Assembly: GCA_027559495.1 (NCBI GenBank)
Contig: JAMXSV010000026.1
Coordinates: 186,001-250,000 of the forward strand
Direction: 5' to 3'
Length of the DNA stretch: 64,000 nt
DNA from: Aurifilum marmelostoma
Taxonomy: Eukaryota; Ascomycota; Sordariomycetes; Diaporthales; Cryphonectriaceae
Part shown: positions 51,846 to 62,596 of the stretch, one piece after another
Layout of the letters: every line of letters begins with the position of its first letter
Numbering within the stretch: the stretch's first letter is position 1
Program-made: the position numbers and the translations under genes
The notes under the pieces: generated by a model
Told to the model about the DNA's origin: nothing
Database searches by the model: none
The model's input: only the letters and a program-made list of their open reading frames with translations

Positions 51846-53312
51846 TCAAGACGTCGCCCGCGTGCCCGAAAAGTTGATGGTCGGCAGCAAGGGCGTCTTG
51901 GCCGTCCCCTTCATCGAGTCCCCCTCGACCTGCGCCTTATAGCTGACCCTGACCTTGACCGGCTTCTTGAGCGAGGCACGGAAGAAGACGGACGAGCCGT
52001 CGATAGTGCCGTCTGTGATCTCGTTTCGGCCCTCTCCGCCGTCCAGCGCCCCGGACAGCCTGTTTCCGTCTGACTCGAGCGTCAGCGTGACCGACTGCTT
52101 GCCGATGGGGGTCTGCACAGACAGGTTCCAGACGCCGTCCACCTTGACCGTGGGCGCCGCCGCCGTCTCCAGGCTGGCCGGCTCGTACTTGCCCTCCTCC
52201 TCGCCCTCGCTGTCCTCCTCCTTCCTGGGCAGCTGGTCCTTTGTCGGCCTCAGGGCCTTACCCAGCCCCCTCGCGGCCAGCCAGTCCGTCACGGTCGTGA
52301 CGTAGCAGACCGGGTCGGCCTCGTGCATCGAGTGCGGCATCTTGGGGAACGACTGGTAGGTGAACGGGTTGCCCGCGCCCTCGACCAGCCTCTGCACGTA
52401 CCGGACCTGCGTGTCCGACAGCGCGCCCACCAGGTTCCCCGAGCCGGGCTCGACGTGGCGGAAGTGGTGGGTGAAGAGCACGGGCACCTTGACGTGCTTG
52501 AGCATGTTCTCGTGGTCGCAGGTGAGGGCCACGCGCCCGCTCCAGAAGGCGTCGCCCCACTCGGGGTCGTACTCCTTGAGCTCCGGGGCGGGGCCCATAA
52601 AGGGCGCCGTCTTGGTGTCGGCCATGATGCCCGTCAGCGCCTTTGCGATCCACGACGGCAGCTCGTGCGCCATGGCCTGCACCATGCCGTCCTCGTTCCC
52701 GATCGACCACTGCGGGCCGAGCCACTTGCTCCAGATCCTGAACAGCGGGCCCGCGATGGTCTGCCGCACCGACTGGCCCACCGCCGGCGTGAGCTCCGAC
52801 GCGAACAGCGGCGGGTCCTCGTACACGGCCGCGGCGACCTGGCCCGGCTTGGCAAACGCGGACATCCAGGCGCTCAGCACGCCGCCCGAGGAGAGCCCGC
52901 TGACGATGACGGGCCGCCCGACGACGAGGTCGAGGAAGCGCACCAGGTCGTTGCCAAAGTTGTCGAGGCTGTAGCGGCCTGGTGTCCACGTCGACCGCCC
53001 CTGTCCGCGGAGGTCGACGGCGTAGACCTGGTACGACTCGGCCAGGAGGCGCATGGCATTCTCGTAGCCCCACCACGACTCGGTCTGGCCCGGGATCAGG
53101 AGGATGGCCGGGTTCTCGTCGGACCCGGCCACGGCGTAGTTCATACGTACCTCGCCCAGGTCGACGGTGTGCTCCTCGAAGCCGTGGGGCTTGAAGAGGG
53201 ACTCGTGGTCCGACGCCTCGAGGTACTTGCCGCGCGGGTCGTCGTGGGAGAACTGTTCGAGCTGCTGCAGGCGTGCGCCCAGGCCCACGGGTGCTGGATT
53301 GTGTTCACCCAT
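51846..53312 (-). CDS. Alpha/beta-hydrolase with extra C-terminal domain
   Basis: Single exon, 488 aa. An alpha/beta-hydrolase core (about residues 50-370) begins VRMNYAVAGSDENPAILLIP and includes the oxyanion-hole region PGQTESWWG, the VYAVDLRGQGRS turn, the nucleophile elbow GLSSGG (Ser141) and a late His region MPHSMHEADP. The substrate cannot be predicted. After an acidic linker (DSEGEEEG, near 385) a C-terminal domain of about 95 residues reads DGVWNLSVQTPIGKQSVTLT ... INFSGTR. It is a repetitive beta-strand pattern with paired Gly turns of a kind I associate with bacterial proteins. No signal peptide. The start at 53310-53312 (MGEHNPAP) is chosen over the upstream in-frame codon because the conserved-looking sequence begins there and the extension is Thr/His/Pro-rich leader sequence. 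No intron is present. Confidence 0.85.
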   Translation of the reverse strand: MGEHNPAPVGLGARLQQLEQFSHDDPRGKYLEASDHESLFKPHGFEEHTVDLGEVRMNYAVAGSDENPAILLIPGQTESWWGYENAMRLLAESYQVYAVDLRGQGRSTWTPGRYSLDNFGNDLVRFLDLVVGRPVIVSGLSSGGVLSAWMSAFAKPGQVAAAVYEDPPLFASELTPAVGQSVRQTIAGPLFRIWSKWLGPQWSIGNEDGMVQAMAHELPSWIAKALTGIMADTKTAPFMGPAPELKEYDPEWGDAFWSGRVALTCDHENMLKHVKVPVLFTHHFRHVEPGSGNLVGALSDTQVRYVQRLVEGAGNPFTYQSFPKMPHSMHEADPVCYVTTVTDWLAARGLGKALRPTKDQLPRKEEDSEGEEEGKYEPASLETAAAPTVKVDGVWNLSVQTPIGKQSVTLTLESDGNRLSGALDGGEGRNEITDGTIDGSSVFFRASLKKPVKVRVSYKAQVEGDSMKGTAKTPLLPTINFSGTRATS

Positions 53313-55397
53313 GATGTTGGTGTGTGGATGTGTTTGTTTGTTAGACAAGGAAGAGAGAGTCTTGAGAATTGATTGGTGTTGGGGGGGAGGAGAAGGTGAC
53401 TTGAATCAAGGACGACTGAACAGATCTTGAGACTCTGGGAAGATGAAAGGAATCTTGAATTCAAATAGACGAGGTGATTGATGCCGGTGGGTCAGAGGAC
53501 GATCAATGTAGAGGTCAATATAGCATTCCAGGTTGGCCGTGGTGTCACCAGATGGGCTGTTTAAGTACTGTAGAAGAGTATTGTGTGTAGATAGATGATA
53601 GAGGTAAGTAAATAAGTCAGAAGACATCTCGCAGGCAACCTCCAGGCGGGGCCTTTCGTAAGCTCCCTTTTTTTCTTCTTGGTTTCTTTCTTTTACTTCC
53701 CCATGTCTCGTCATTCTTTTCCCTATTGCGCATTCCCACTCTTCTTGGGCTTGGATAGGGGAAGGGAAAAAAAAAGGAAAAAAAACATGCATAGTCTCGG
53801 CGGTACTCATCATGCCGGCCTTTGATGGTCCGTCATAAGGAGGCTATACCACAACCGAACCCCACCCGCGAGACCTCCTTCGAGACCATGCTCCCAAGGC
53901 CCTTGGCCCATCGTCGCTCGGGCTGACTTTCCATCCCGGCATTGTGTGGCCCTTTGGGGAGCTTGCCGGGCTGAGGAGGCGTCGGCCCAAGGTCGAAAAG
54001 TCCCCGGGCTTCCGTGGGCTTCGGCAGAATCGCGACTTAGGTAAGGGTGCAAGGAGAGGCGGCTACTATTGCTCTCTGTAATTACACAGGAGTAGTAAAA
54101 GAAAAATTGTCGAATGGACAGGAAAAACGTGTTGGAAAATCCATGTCATGAAGGATATCCTGATCCTTTTTAAATGTGCCTTGTTCCATGGCAATGATTC
54201 TTACTTCCATCGAACCATTGTTGGCAGGTAGTAGTTAAGAACAACTCCAGATCGATGTGTGGCCGTACATCATAGGGGGGGAGGGGCTGCAGCGTGCTGG
54301 AAGCGGAAGGTGGACGTGTTGCAGTCAGTATTTTTCATGCCTTCACCATTCATCTGCGAGGGCAAGATCTCTCTTGTCTGCTGCTTCAAGAGTGGGTTGG
54401 TTGGGTCGACAACGAGCAAGGCAGGCGGTCAGCAGCGTGCTGCAGATCACCAACGGACAGTGGCAGTACCGACAGCCCGTCCACCACACGCGACCAAGGG
54501 CGGGAATCGCCAGGGTGGGCATGCTCTGCTTGGCTGCTCGGAGGGCGGATCGTGCTATGCCCGACATGCTGTCATATTGCATGTGTGGCACAGACTGATG
54601 GAGGAAGAAGCGAGGCAAGGCACAGTGGCCACCTATAATCATCATCATCATCTCGGCATTTGAATATTGTGGTCTCGTTACGGCCTTTCTATGTCAATGA
54701 ATGTGAGGAAATATCCCTGCATGGGCATGCAGCAGTGGTTTCAAGTGGAACGCTTCAGTAAATCCACTTCGAGTTTTGACGATATTATTCTTCAAATTCC
54801 TCAAGCTGATGACCTTGATAGGGTTCATTGTCAAGAAACCCTTTGGGAACTTAGCAGCGCCATCCAAGCCAGACAATCCAAAGAGGGGTAAATGAGCCTT
54901 TATCTCCAGGCCTATTGGAACCGGCCCTCCTAAATCCGCACGCACCTTGCAATCACCATCACACCAGCCGGCTCTGATGATACGCGCCAGTCCATCGCAT
55001 CAGAAGATGCAATATTTAGTTCGTTGTTGGTCAAGAATACGGTGTAGGAGCTGTCGACCCCCCCCCCCACCTTTCTTCGGCTTTAATCATGAAAGGACCT
55101 TCGGAGACAGCGTTCTCCGGGGAAATCCATTGCTCTCTCCCTTCTTCGAGGACCAGTACCAGGAAGCAATTACCAATAATTAACATGAATTCGTCCTCCT
55201 CGGAGCGACTCAAATTCCCATCGCCACACGCAATTCACAACGAGTCGGCATTGGTCATTGAGTACGTAGTATTAGTATGCATTCAGCGGACGAATAGCGG
55301 AAGAATTATCTACGTCTCTCTTGAGAAAGAGCGAAATTTGCCAATAAAGAAATATTGCCTTCGATATGGTCCATTCACATAAACCAGCCAAACTCAT
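53313..55397. other. Intergenic, no supported gene
   Basis: The upstream region of the hydrolase gene and 3' flank of the propeller gene. Overlapping frames near 53810-54052 and 54257-54663 are not conserved-looking. A C run of about 10 lies near 55058-55068. Confidence 0.5.
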
Positions 55398-57293
55398 CTA
55401 CCTATATGTGTGCTGTTGCTCTTGTCTCTGTATCTCGTCGCGGAAGACATTCTTCTTGTGCTCCTGTTGATCGCCCCAGCTTCCTCGATCCGTCAACTGA
55501 ATTCCTTCAAACTTGTGATCCACTGTACCGCCACCACCAAAACCACCACCACCACCTACATCATGTGACAGACCATTTGGATTATACCTGTCCGCTTTAC
55601 TTTCACCAACCGGTCTGCCAAAGACCCGACCATATCTCCTCCTGCGCCCAAGTGCCAGTCCACAAAGACCTAAGAGGAACAAGCCAACCGTTACAGACAC
55701 AACTATTGCTATAGTCCTGTCATGAGCTGTCATGCCGCCGCCATGCTCACCCTGCTGGCCTGTTTCCGTCGAAGCGGAAGCGCTGACAAGAACATAGACC
55801 TCGCCCGTCGCGTCTGAAGAAAAGTACAGCCGACCTTGACTGTCCACGGCGAGCCCGACCGGCCTCATACAGGCCGAGGGACAGCCTGCATCGTCTGAGT
55901 TCCGTATGATCTCGGAGAGGGCGGTGGTGCTGTCCGAACTCTCGGTGGGCTGACCTGTAGTTGGGTCGAAGGTGACCTGGCCCACGAGATAGCCTACCGG
56001 GTTCGTCTCGTCTGTGGAACCGTGGAAGGATATGTACGCACTGGTCCCGTCTGCCGAGAAAACGATACCCAACGGTGATTGATGGGGTTCTGGAGAGGAA
56101 GAATCCCATCATTAGCATCGCAATAATTACTTCACACTCGTGCCCGCATACTTCTATCACATGACCTAGTATCAGCAATGTGTACTTTGTGACATACCAA
56201 AGGTGAGTCGTGGTGCCACAAACTCGGTCTGGCACATGGTATCATTGACCGTGCTGTTGCCCACACTGAACTGCTCGCCAACCTTGAGATCCGCCGGAGA
56301 ATCCGGAATCGAAGTATTCCAGGCGGCCGCGCATTCCGGATAGCCATAGTTGGCACCTTGCTGTCCCTCAGCCCCAGAGAGCGAGGTCGTGCCGTTGAGG
56401 AAGCCGTGGAAGTTCATCTCGTCGCCTGGATTGCTCTGGTGGATGTCCGAGCCATCTCTGGTCACGTCGTCGGCCCCGTTGTCCATGCCAAAGATGCCGC
56501 CTGTCAAGGGGTGCTCTCCTATGCCTACCGCGTTGAACAGACCCCAGCCCAGCAGTCGGCCTGTCGAGTCGAAGTCGAACGGGGAGCCTGCAGAGGCCGA
56601 CAGTTCTGTTAGGTTGAAGGCTCTCATCTGTCCCAGACCACTGGATCGGGAGGCGGCTTCGGAGCTCTCGTCGCTGCCTCTGGAGACGATGAGCATTTCT
56701 GGCTGCATCTTTGATGTGAGGATGGTGCGGGTGACCTGGTTGTCACTTTTCATTCCCGAGATGATCGTGGACGAGTCTCCTGTCACGGTCCCGCTGGTTG
56801 AATCGTAGGGCCATGCGAGAACTGACGACGAATTGGAAGCATATAAGGTTGTGCCATCATTGGACAGAGCCAGTCCATGGTTCAACTGCGACAATGCCTG
56901 GTCAGTAAGTACTCTCTGACGCGAAACTGTTGCCACTTCAATTCGTTGGATATTGCATACGCTGGTGTCGTTCACGATAACAACAGCAGTCTCGACTGCG
57001 AGACACGATCCACCATGATCTGAGAAGGTGATGCGCTTGATCCCCACACCATTCTCAAGGACCAGAAGCGCCTCTGATTCATCCAAGACTATTGTCCTCG
57101 GTTTCGAGAGACCAGATGCAACGAGGGACGCTGTCCATCCGCTGCTAACTGTCGGTGGGGAGTAGGCTGCGGAGAGGACGGTCTGACAAGTCGTGGCCGC
57201 TGAGCTTCGGCTCGCAATTTCGTTTCCCATTGATAGAGATGATCCCAGACATGTTATCGACGACGTGTAAAGGATTGACGAGGACCACTTCAT
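55398..57293 (-). CDS. Membrane-anchored sorbosone/glucose-dehydrogenase-like beta-propeller
   Basis: Minus-strand exons 57293-56198 and 56089-55398 encode 595 aa. The 108-nt intron (donor GTATGT, acceptor CCAG) restores LTFEPHQSPLGIVFSADG. The N-terminus MKWSSSILYTSSITCLGSSL could be a weak signal peptide. Residues about 30-490 form a six-bladed propeller of the L-sorbosone/soluble glucose dehydrogenase type: LVASGLSKPRTIVLDESEAL, LNHGLALSNDGTTLYASN, the conserved NPGDEMNFHGFLNG and GANYGYPECAAAWN segments, and MRPVGLAVDSQGRLYFSSDA. A single transmembrane helix (IAIVVSVTVGLFLLGLCGLAL) follows, then an RRRRYGR stop-transfer and a cytosolic tail with a Gly-rich block. Bacterial relatives use PQQ, and cofactor use here is unknown. 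GTG at 57309-57311 is in frame but is not a eukaryotic start. Many N-glycosylation sequons are present. Confidence 0.85.
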
Positions 57294-58261
57294 CGTGTTA
57301 TTTAACACCACTAATTACGGAATGAATATATGTCTGGGAAACCTCATCACTAGAGCAGGAGGAGAAGAGAAAACCAAAGACAAATCCAGACTCAATGGAA
57401 ACTCACTACGGAACATAGATGCTGACCGGACTTGGCAGGAAAGAGGAGAAGATAGATAGCACGGTAGAAGAGATACGAGAGTCTGCAGAATCGACTACTG
57501 CGTGAGCAAATCCTTACATGCATAAGCGCGCACAATATTCCAAAGCTGAGTGTCAGCTTTTGATTGCCTAGCCTCTGTTGATGGGCTTCAAGATGCACTA
57601 TCCTACCATCCGATTTCCTAATGCAGGAGGTATTCGACCCCCTGGCCTGACGTTCCGCGCCGTGTTCGGGTGACTCCAGATAAGAGGTAGCCATTCGTCC
57701 GCCGGGCTGGGCTGTTGAAGATCCAATATTCAGATCTCAAAAAGGACAATGTCATTAATTAGAAGATATTGAATGACGGGAACATCTGGGGTAAGGCTGT
57801 CTTTGACATAATTACCCTGTGCCTTTTATGCAAAACTGGACTTGCAACCCTCACAAAGCGGCTCTCCATCAGCCACAGTTTTCGACACTCCTGAGCTTCA
57901 TAGCCGAGCAGGCTGCAACAAATGAACGCTGATCGAGAAGCAGGAAGCCAGCGGCTGGTACGGCTGCCTACAGAGTAATCAAAACCTGTGTGCCCGGTTT
58001 CATCGCATAATTACCGCGTAACGACAGGTCAATTAAGTACTGGCGATGAATACTAGAATTAGGCCATTCTGCCATTCTGCCAGAAAGAAAATCTCATTGT
58101 CTTGTGTTGATGTCTTGTCACTAGCGTAAGCAAAAGGCTGCCTATCAAGTATCATGACCTGGCCTTGCACGGGGCTGCCATCATTGACCATTTCCTGCCC
58201 AAGTCAAACCCTAATTGCCCATACTGACTCAGGTCATCCAACTGCTCAGTAATTAACAGAA
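57294..58261. other. Intergenic, AT-richer
   Basis: Promoter of the propeller gene and 3' flank of the six-Cys secreted protein gene. No coding frame or RNA gene supported. Confidence 0.5.
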
Positions 58262-59133
58262 CTAGTAAAGGTACTCAGACCAAGCACACCCCTCCATCCC
58301 AGACTCGCAGTAACTCCCCGCAAACCGAAGAGTGTTGTCCCCCACGAACCGCTGCACCCCGCCGATCCACCTGATGTTCCCGGGACTGACCCAGTGGAGG
58401 CCCTGCGCCCAACACGCATCGTGCGGGAACCTCGGGCAGTGATGAGCACTGGCTGGGCTGGTCGAGCGGAGGATCAGCACGGTGCCGTTGTAGACGTGCC
58501 TCCATGCGAAGCTGAAGTGGGGGATAGACGTGGCGTTGGGAGGGCTGAGCCTTATAAATGGTAGGAAAAATTATAGTGTCAGCTCGCCCTCGTTATCTCG
58601 TATCCAGTATCTGAAATTCAAGGCGATAGTGAAGCATCAGCTCGTGTACTGCTTCTACTTACCAGGGCTGGTCCAGCCAGCACTCAGAGTTTGCAATATC
58701 GCTCAGCTTGCCGTCAGAGGCCGCAGCCGAGGCCCTGCATCTCACAGCGTTGAAGTCAGGCTCAATCCACCATCGGAAGGAATAACTGAGAGGTTTTTTG
58801 TAACTCGTTGTCAGTAAGTCAATTCTACGAAGAAAAGTAGAGGTGAAGGATGGAAGGTATCAATGAGGTCAAAGCTTACTGAGCTTGTTTAGTAGCCTTG
58901 TCGACATAAGCAGTCAGGAAGAAGAGGTACATCTCGGGAGGCATGACGGTGACGTTGGGAGGAGACGTGTAGATTGTCCTTAGTTCGGTCGACGTCTTGG
59001 ACGTGGTGTTGACAAAGGAGCTTGAGTTGGCCGGCAGGACTGCCTCGACAGGAGCATCCAAGTCAGCTCGCCAAGCAAGAGCGCTGCCCAAGAGCACGGC
59101 CAAGCCAACGAGGTTTGCACAGACGATCTTCAT
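58262..59133 (-). CDS. Secreted six-cysteine protein, 221 aa, unknown function
   Basis: Minus-strand exons 59133-58880, 58785-58663 and 58550-58262 encode 221 aa. The introns (94 and 112 nt) have GTAAGC and GTAAGT donors, and both split codons are restored cleanly (His85, Trp126). A typical signal peptide covers residues 1-20 (MKIVCANLVGLAVLLGSALA). The mature protein has six cysteines at 101, 120, 164, 172, 207 and 214, consistent with three disulfides, five potential N-glycosylation sites (Asn36, 43, 60, 131, 147) and many Trp residues. The C-terminal part reads AHHCPRFPHDACWAQGLHWV and ends CAWSEYLY. No family is recognised. Size, secretion signal and even cysteine count resemble small secreted proteins of fungi, including candidate effectors, but nothing in the sequence shows a host role. 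No internal stop or pseudogene feature is seen. Confidence 0.75.
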
Positions 59134-60689
59134 CTCAAGATGGTTATCCTTTGGTGTCTTTTCCTTCTCGGCAGGCTCGATCGTTGGCCCTTAAAGTGAG
59201 GATCGGAACCGGACATGCTGTGACTGTCGATCTCGAGAAGTTGCACTATTTGCACAAGCAGAATTCTGATGTGCCGACGTGGGACAATGGCCATCCACTG
59301 GGCTTGCCAAATCTGTACTATACTGACCTCGTCTCCTCTTCCTCTAGCATCTCGCCCCATCCTTTCCATTTGGGTATTGTGCAGTAATTTCCCCGGACTC
59401 ATCTTCTTGAAGAGGTAGAAATTACTGCACGACACCCAAGGACAGCTCGGCAAAGTTTGCCGGTCTGTTCAACTGTGATGGCTAGTCAATCCCCTGACTC
59501 GACATAGAGAGATCATGCGAAGAAGTAAAGAGTAGAAGTCCGAAGTCCCATAATATCGAAGTGGTGGCGAGGTTGTACACCACGATTGTCCGCACAGTGA
59601 AACGGCCACAAGAAGCCACACTCTCACGACAGGGAATGCTGCTCTGAACTGAGTATGGACCACCAGAGATATGACGTTCCTGTCTACTTGAGAGGCGTTC
59701 ATGACCGCTAGATCGAGATCAGACAGCCCATAAGCCACCACGAGAATTCACACGCCTTGGCAGATGGGATCCATATGAAAATCAAGAGGATGCTGATAGC
59801 CCATCACCAAAGCCACAGTCCGTTGTAGTGAGATACAGCACCATGAAGTCCTTCACAGAGATCTCGATCGCAGGCCAAGCGGAGGAAGACTTGTGAAACA
59901 ACAAGAAAACAGGTGGACCCCGACGTCTTGCAATTTGTGTCTCGTAGAGCCGCACACATGCCCTTGTGGTGGCCATTTTGTGTTCTTTTTACCAAAAGAG
60001 GAAGAAGATCGGTCACGCCGTTGCACCCATATCGATATTGTCAAACACACATGTCTCTGTAATAGTCTTCTTGGTCGTGTTACCAAACCCCGCAATTACA
60101 AATGTTAATGTTTCATTTGTTCCAAGTGCTCTCATATGACCAGCACGTACGTATCATAGCTGTCCCTCGATCCTCAAAAGAGTTGGCGGGGGTCGCTCGC
60201 TTGTCCAGTCTTCGTTTGTCCACTCTCTCAGTATAAAATGATATCGTGAAGTTGTAAAACAAAGGAAACGCCAAGCCATAATTCCGTGCCATATCCTAAC
60301 AATTTTGTAATCCTGTCGCTAACCGGAGGGGGGGAAAAAGAAGACGCAAAATAAAGCATAAACATGAATAAGATCGTTGTTCTCGCCATGGCGGATGACT
60401 TCCGTCAGCTGCACATGGTTGACCATCCTTCGAAGCCCTGAAATGCAAGTATTAAAAGAAAGGAAAATAAGAGAAGGGGGCCCAGAACGATCTCGACGGC
60501 CGGTTGTCGAGACCATCTGAGACGTGTGACGCCTTTTGTCACTCTGATGCCCTCATCTGACCCCCTCTTTAGTAGCGTCTAGCCGTCACACCGGACTCTC
60601 TCGAACCTCTTGTTGTAGGAGACTGCATCGTCTCCATCTTTCTGGGCCGCAACCGGGCAATCCATGTCTTCCTCTTTTACTAGTATGTT
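59134..60689. other. Intergenic, no supported gene
   Basis: About 1.5 kb between the six-Cys gene (its upstream region on the left) and the bestrophin-like gene (its 3' flank on the right). Only short overlapping frames were found. Confidence 0.5.
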
Positions 60690-62596
60690 TCAGACACTGT
60701 GTACGGCAGTGGTGTCCGACGTGGCCTCGGCCTTCTCCGTACCGCTCGTGTTTGCCGTGGCGATGGTATCGGGCTGGCGATCCTCGAAGCCGAGCTCCGT
60801 CTTGGCCTTGAGCGCCTCGCGCAGCTTGGACTCGCCCCTGTGCATCCACACGTTCCAGCCGCTCTGGCTGAGGGGCCACAGGACCTTGTTGTCGATGGTC
60901 TCGATCCAGTCCACGTTGCGGGGCTTGCGCTTGGCCGCGATCACATCCATCTCCGCGGCGATCTGTGCACAGTAGTTCTCGAGCGGGAGGTCGTTGACGT
61001 CCTCTCCGAAGGGGTTCTCGATCTCCCGTCCGATGAAGAGCAGGCCCAGGATGATGTAACCGGCGGCCACGGTTGCCGGGATCGTCACCCAGCGCAGGTT
61101 CGAGTAGAGCTGGAAGGGCAGCAGGAAGCAGTACACCCAGGTGATCTGCGAGATGGCGATGGCGTAGGCAATGGGGAGCGGAGTGGTCAGAACTCGTTCG
61201 GTGCCGACGAGGGCGTCGTTCAAAGCCGCAATGTTGTTATCTGCCAGCATGGGGTCCCATGTTAGACCGCTTCATTCAAAAATAACCATACGATATATGG
61301 GTTGATCTCTGATCTCTCAAACCAACCCAGGGAAATTAAACTACTTACAAGCTATAGTCTGCTGCATGGGGATGGTGAGCTGGCTGTTCTCGACAATCTC
61401 GTCCAGAAAGCTGCCAATGTAGCTCAGGATCTCCAGAGGAAGGTTGCCGAGGGGTCGCTTGGCCTTCTTGATGGCCTTGCGCGGGTTGCTGGCGGCGAAC
61501 GAGATACCCAGGTACTCGCCAGTGGCCTTAATCCTGTTGTGACGGCGGCGCGTGGCCAGATCAGGAGTGTCGTGCGTCGCATGGAGGGCAAAGGTGTCGA
61601 GGTGGCCCACAAGGCTCGTGATGTCTTCGTAGTTGGTGTACGGCTCAAATCGGAGCTTGTGCTTGACCGCGACGGCAAAGGCAGTGATGAGGTTGAGCGC
61701 AGTCCTGGAAATCGACCTTCAAGTCAGCAAAGGAAAAAAAAAAAAAAAAAAACCTCTTCTTTCGCTTTCTTGCTTCGTCCCTCTGCTCGTAATGAAGCTA
61801 GAGAACAAATGATGAAGAAGGAAAAGAAGACTAACAGTTTGGCAAGTATATCCTTTTCCTTTGTTTCTGGACGTTCTTTGGTGTGTATCCAGAATACACG
61901 TGCGAGGTTGTGCGACGCCAGGATGATCTGGGACCAGTATTTCCGGCCTTCCATATAACGCTCGTAGGCACTGGAATTCCGGAAGCTCAGACTAAGACTG
62001 ACGACGAAACCTGTGACGGTGAGAAGAATCGAGCTCACGCCCACTGGGAAAGGAAGCGGAGGTCAGCGACATTGACGGCGAGATGAGCCAACAGGAGCAC
62101 AGAAGAAAGCTTGTTGTCGCCGTCTCAACTTACACTGTACCCGGGTGAATTCCGAAATGCATGTTATGCATGTCGCCCAACCCCCCAGGATGAAGAGCGG
62201 AACAATCATCTTCGGTAGGATACTACCATGCATCCTCAAGAACATGGGCCATTTCGAATGCTTCAGGATATCTCGTGGACCGTGCTGGAGAGGGTTTCTT
62301 TGTTAGTCAATTACCAGCAACCCGTGCGGCGGCACGGACGGCGCGGGCCATGTGAGCTGTGCGCGTGTGGATAGAGAGGCAATAGGTAACCAATGGCTTA
62401 CAAAGTAGTCGTCAAGATCCAGACTCGTGTGTTGTCGGCTGAAAGGATTCGGCGTGTTGGCCCTCGAGCGCAGCAGAGACTCGATCTTGTCCAGAGGAGG
62501 GATATCTTCGAGCGACGACTTGTGGGCCAGGTTGGCAATGCCGTCGTCTGCCTGGGCGCTGCTCGCGGGCGCATGATACTCTCCGCCTTCCGCCAT
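60690..62596 (-). CDS. Bestrophin-family (UPF0187/RFP-TM) anion channel
   Basis: Minus-strand exons are 62596-62402, 62284-62134, 62043-61836, 61704-61349 and 61240-60690, for 486 aa. Bestrophin-family proteins form pentameric anion channels. After about 65 hydrophilic residues the core starts HGPRDILKHSKWPMFLRMHG, then the first helix IVPLFILGGWATCITCIS, VSSILLTVTGFVVSLSLSFR and the conserved NSSAYERYMEGRKYW motif. NLITAFAVAVKHKLRFEPY follows. After intron 4 comes NNIAALNDALVGTERVLTTP with PLPIAYAIAISQITWVYCFL, then the GYIILGLLFIGREIENPFG and DVNDLPLENYCAQI motifs, strongly diagnostic of the family. All four introns (about 90-130 nt) agree in phase. Ion selectivity and membrane location are unknown. 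The C-terminal ~60 residues are hydrophilic and variable-looking. Confidence 0.92.

Noticed and set aside
52323..53372. 349-codon plus-strand frame opposite the alpha/beta hydrolase
   Set aside because: Antisense shadow of GC-rich codons. The minus strand has a full hydrolase fold with a nucleophile elbow.
54257..54663. Overlapping 102-134 codon frames on both strands
   Set aside because: Composition and overlap are those of random sequence. No splice continuity with flanking DNA.
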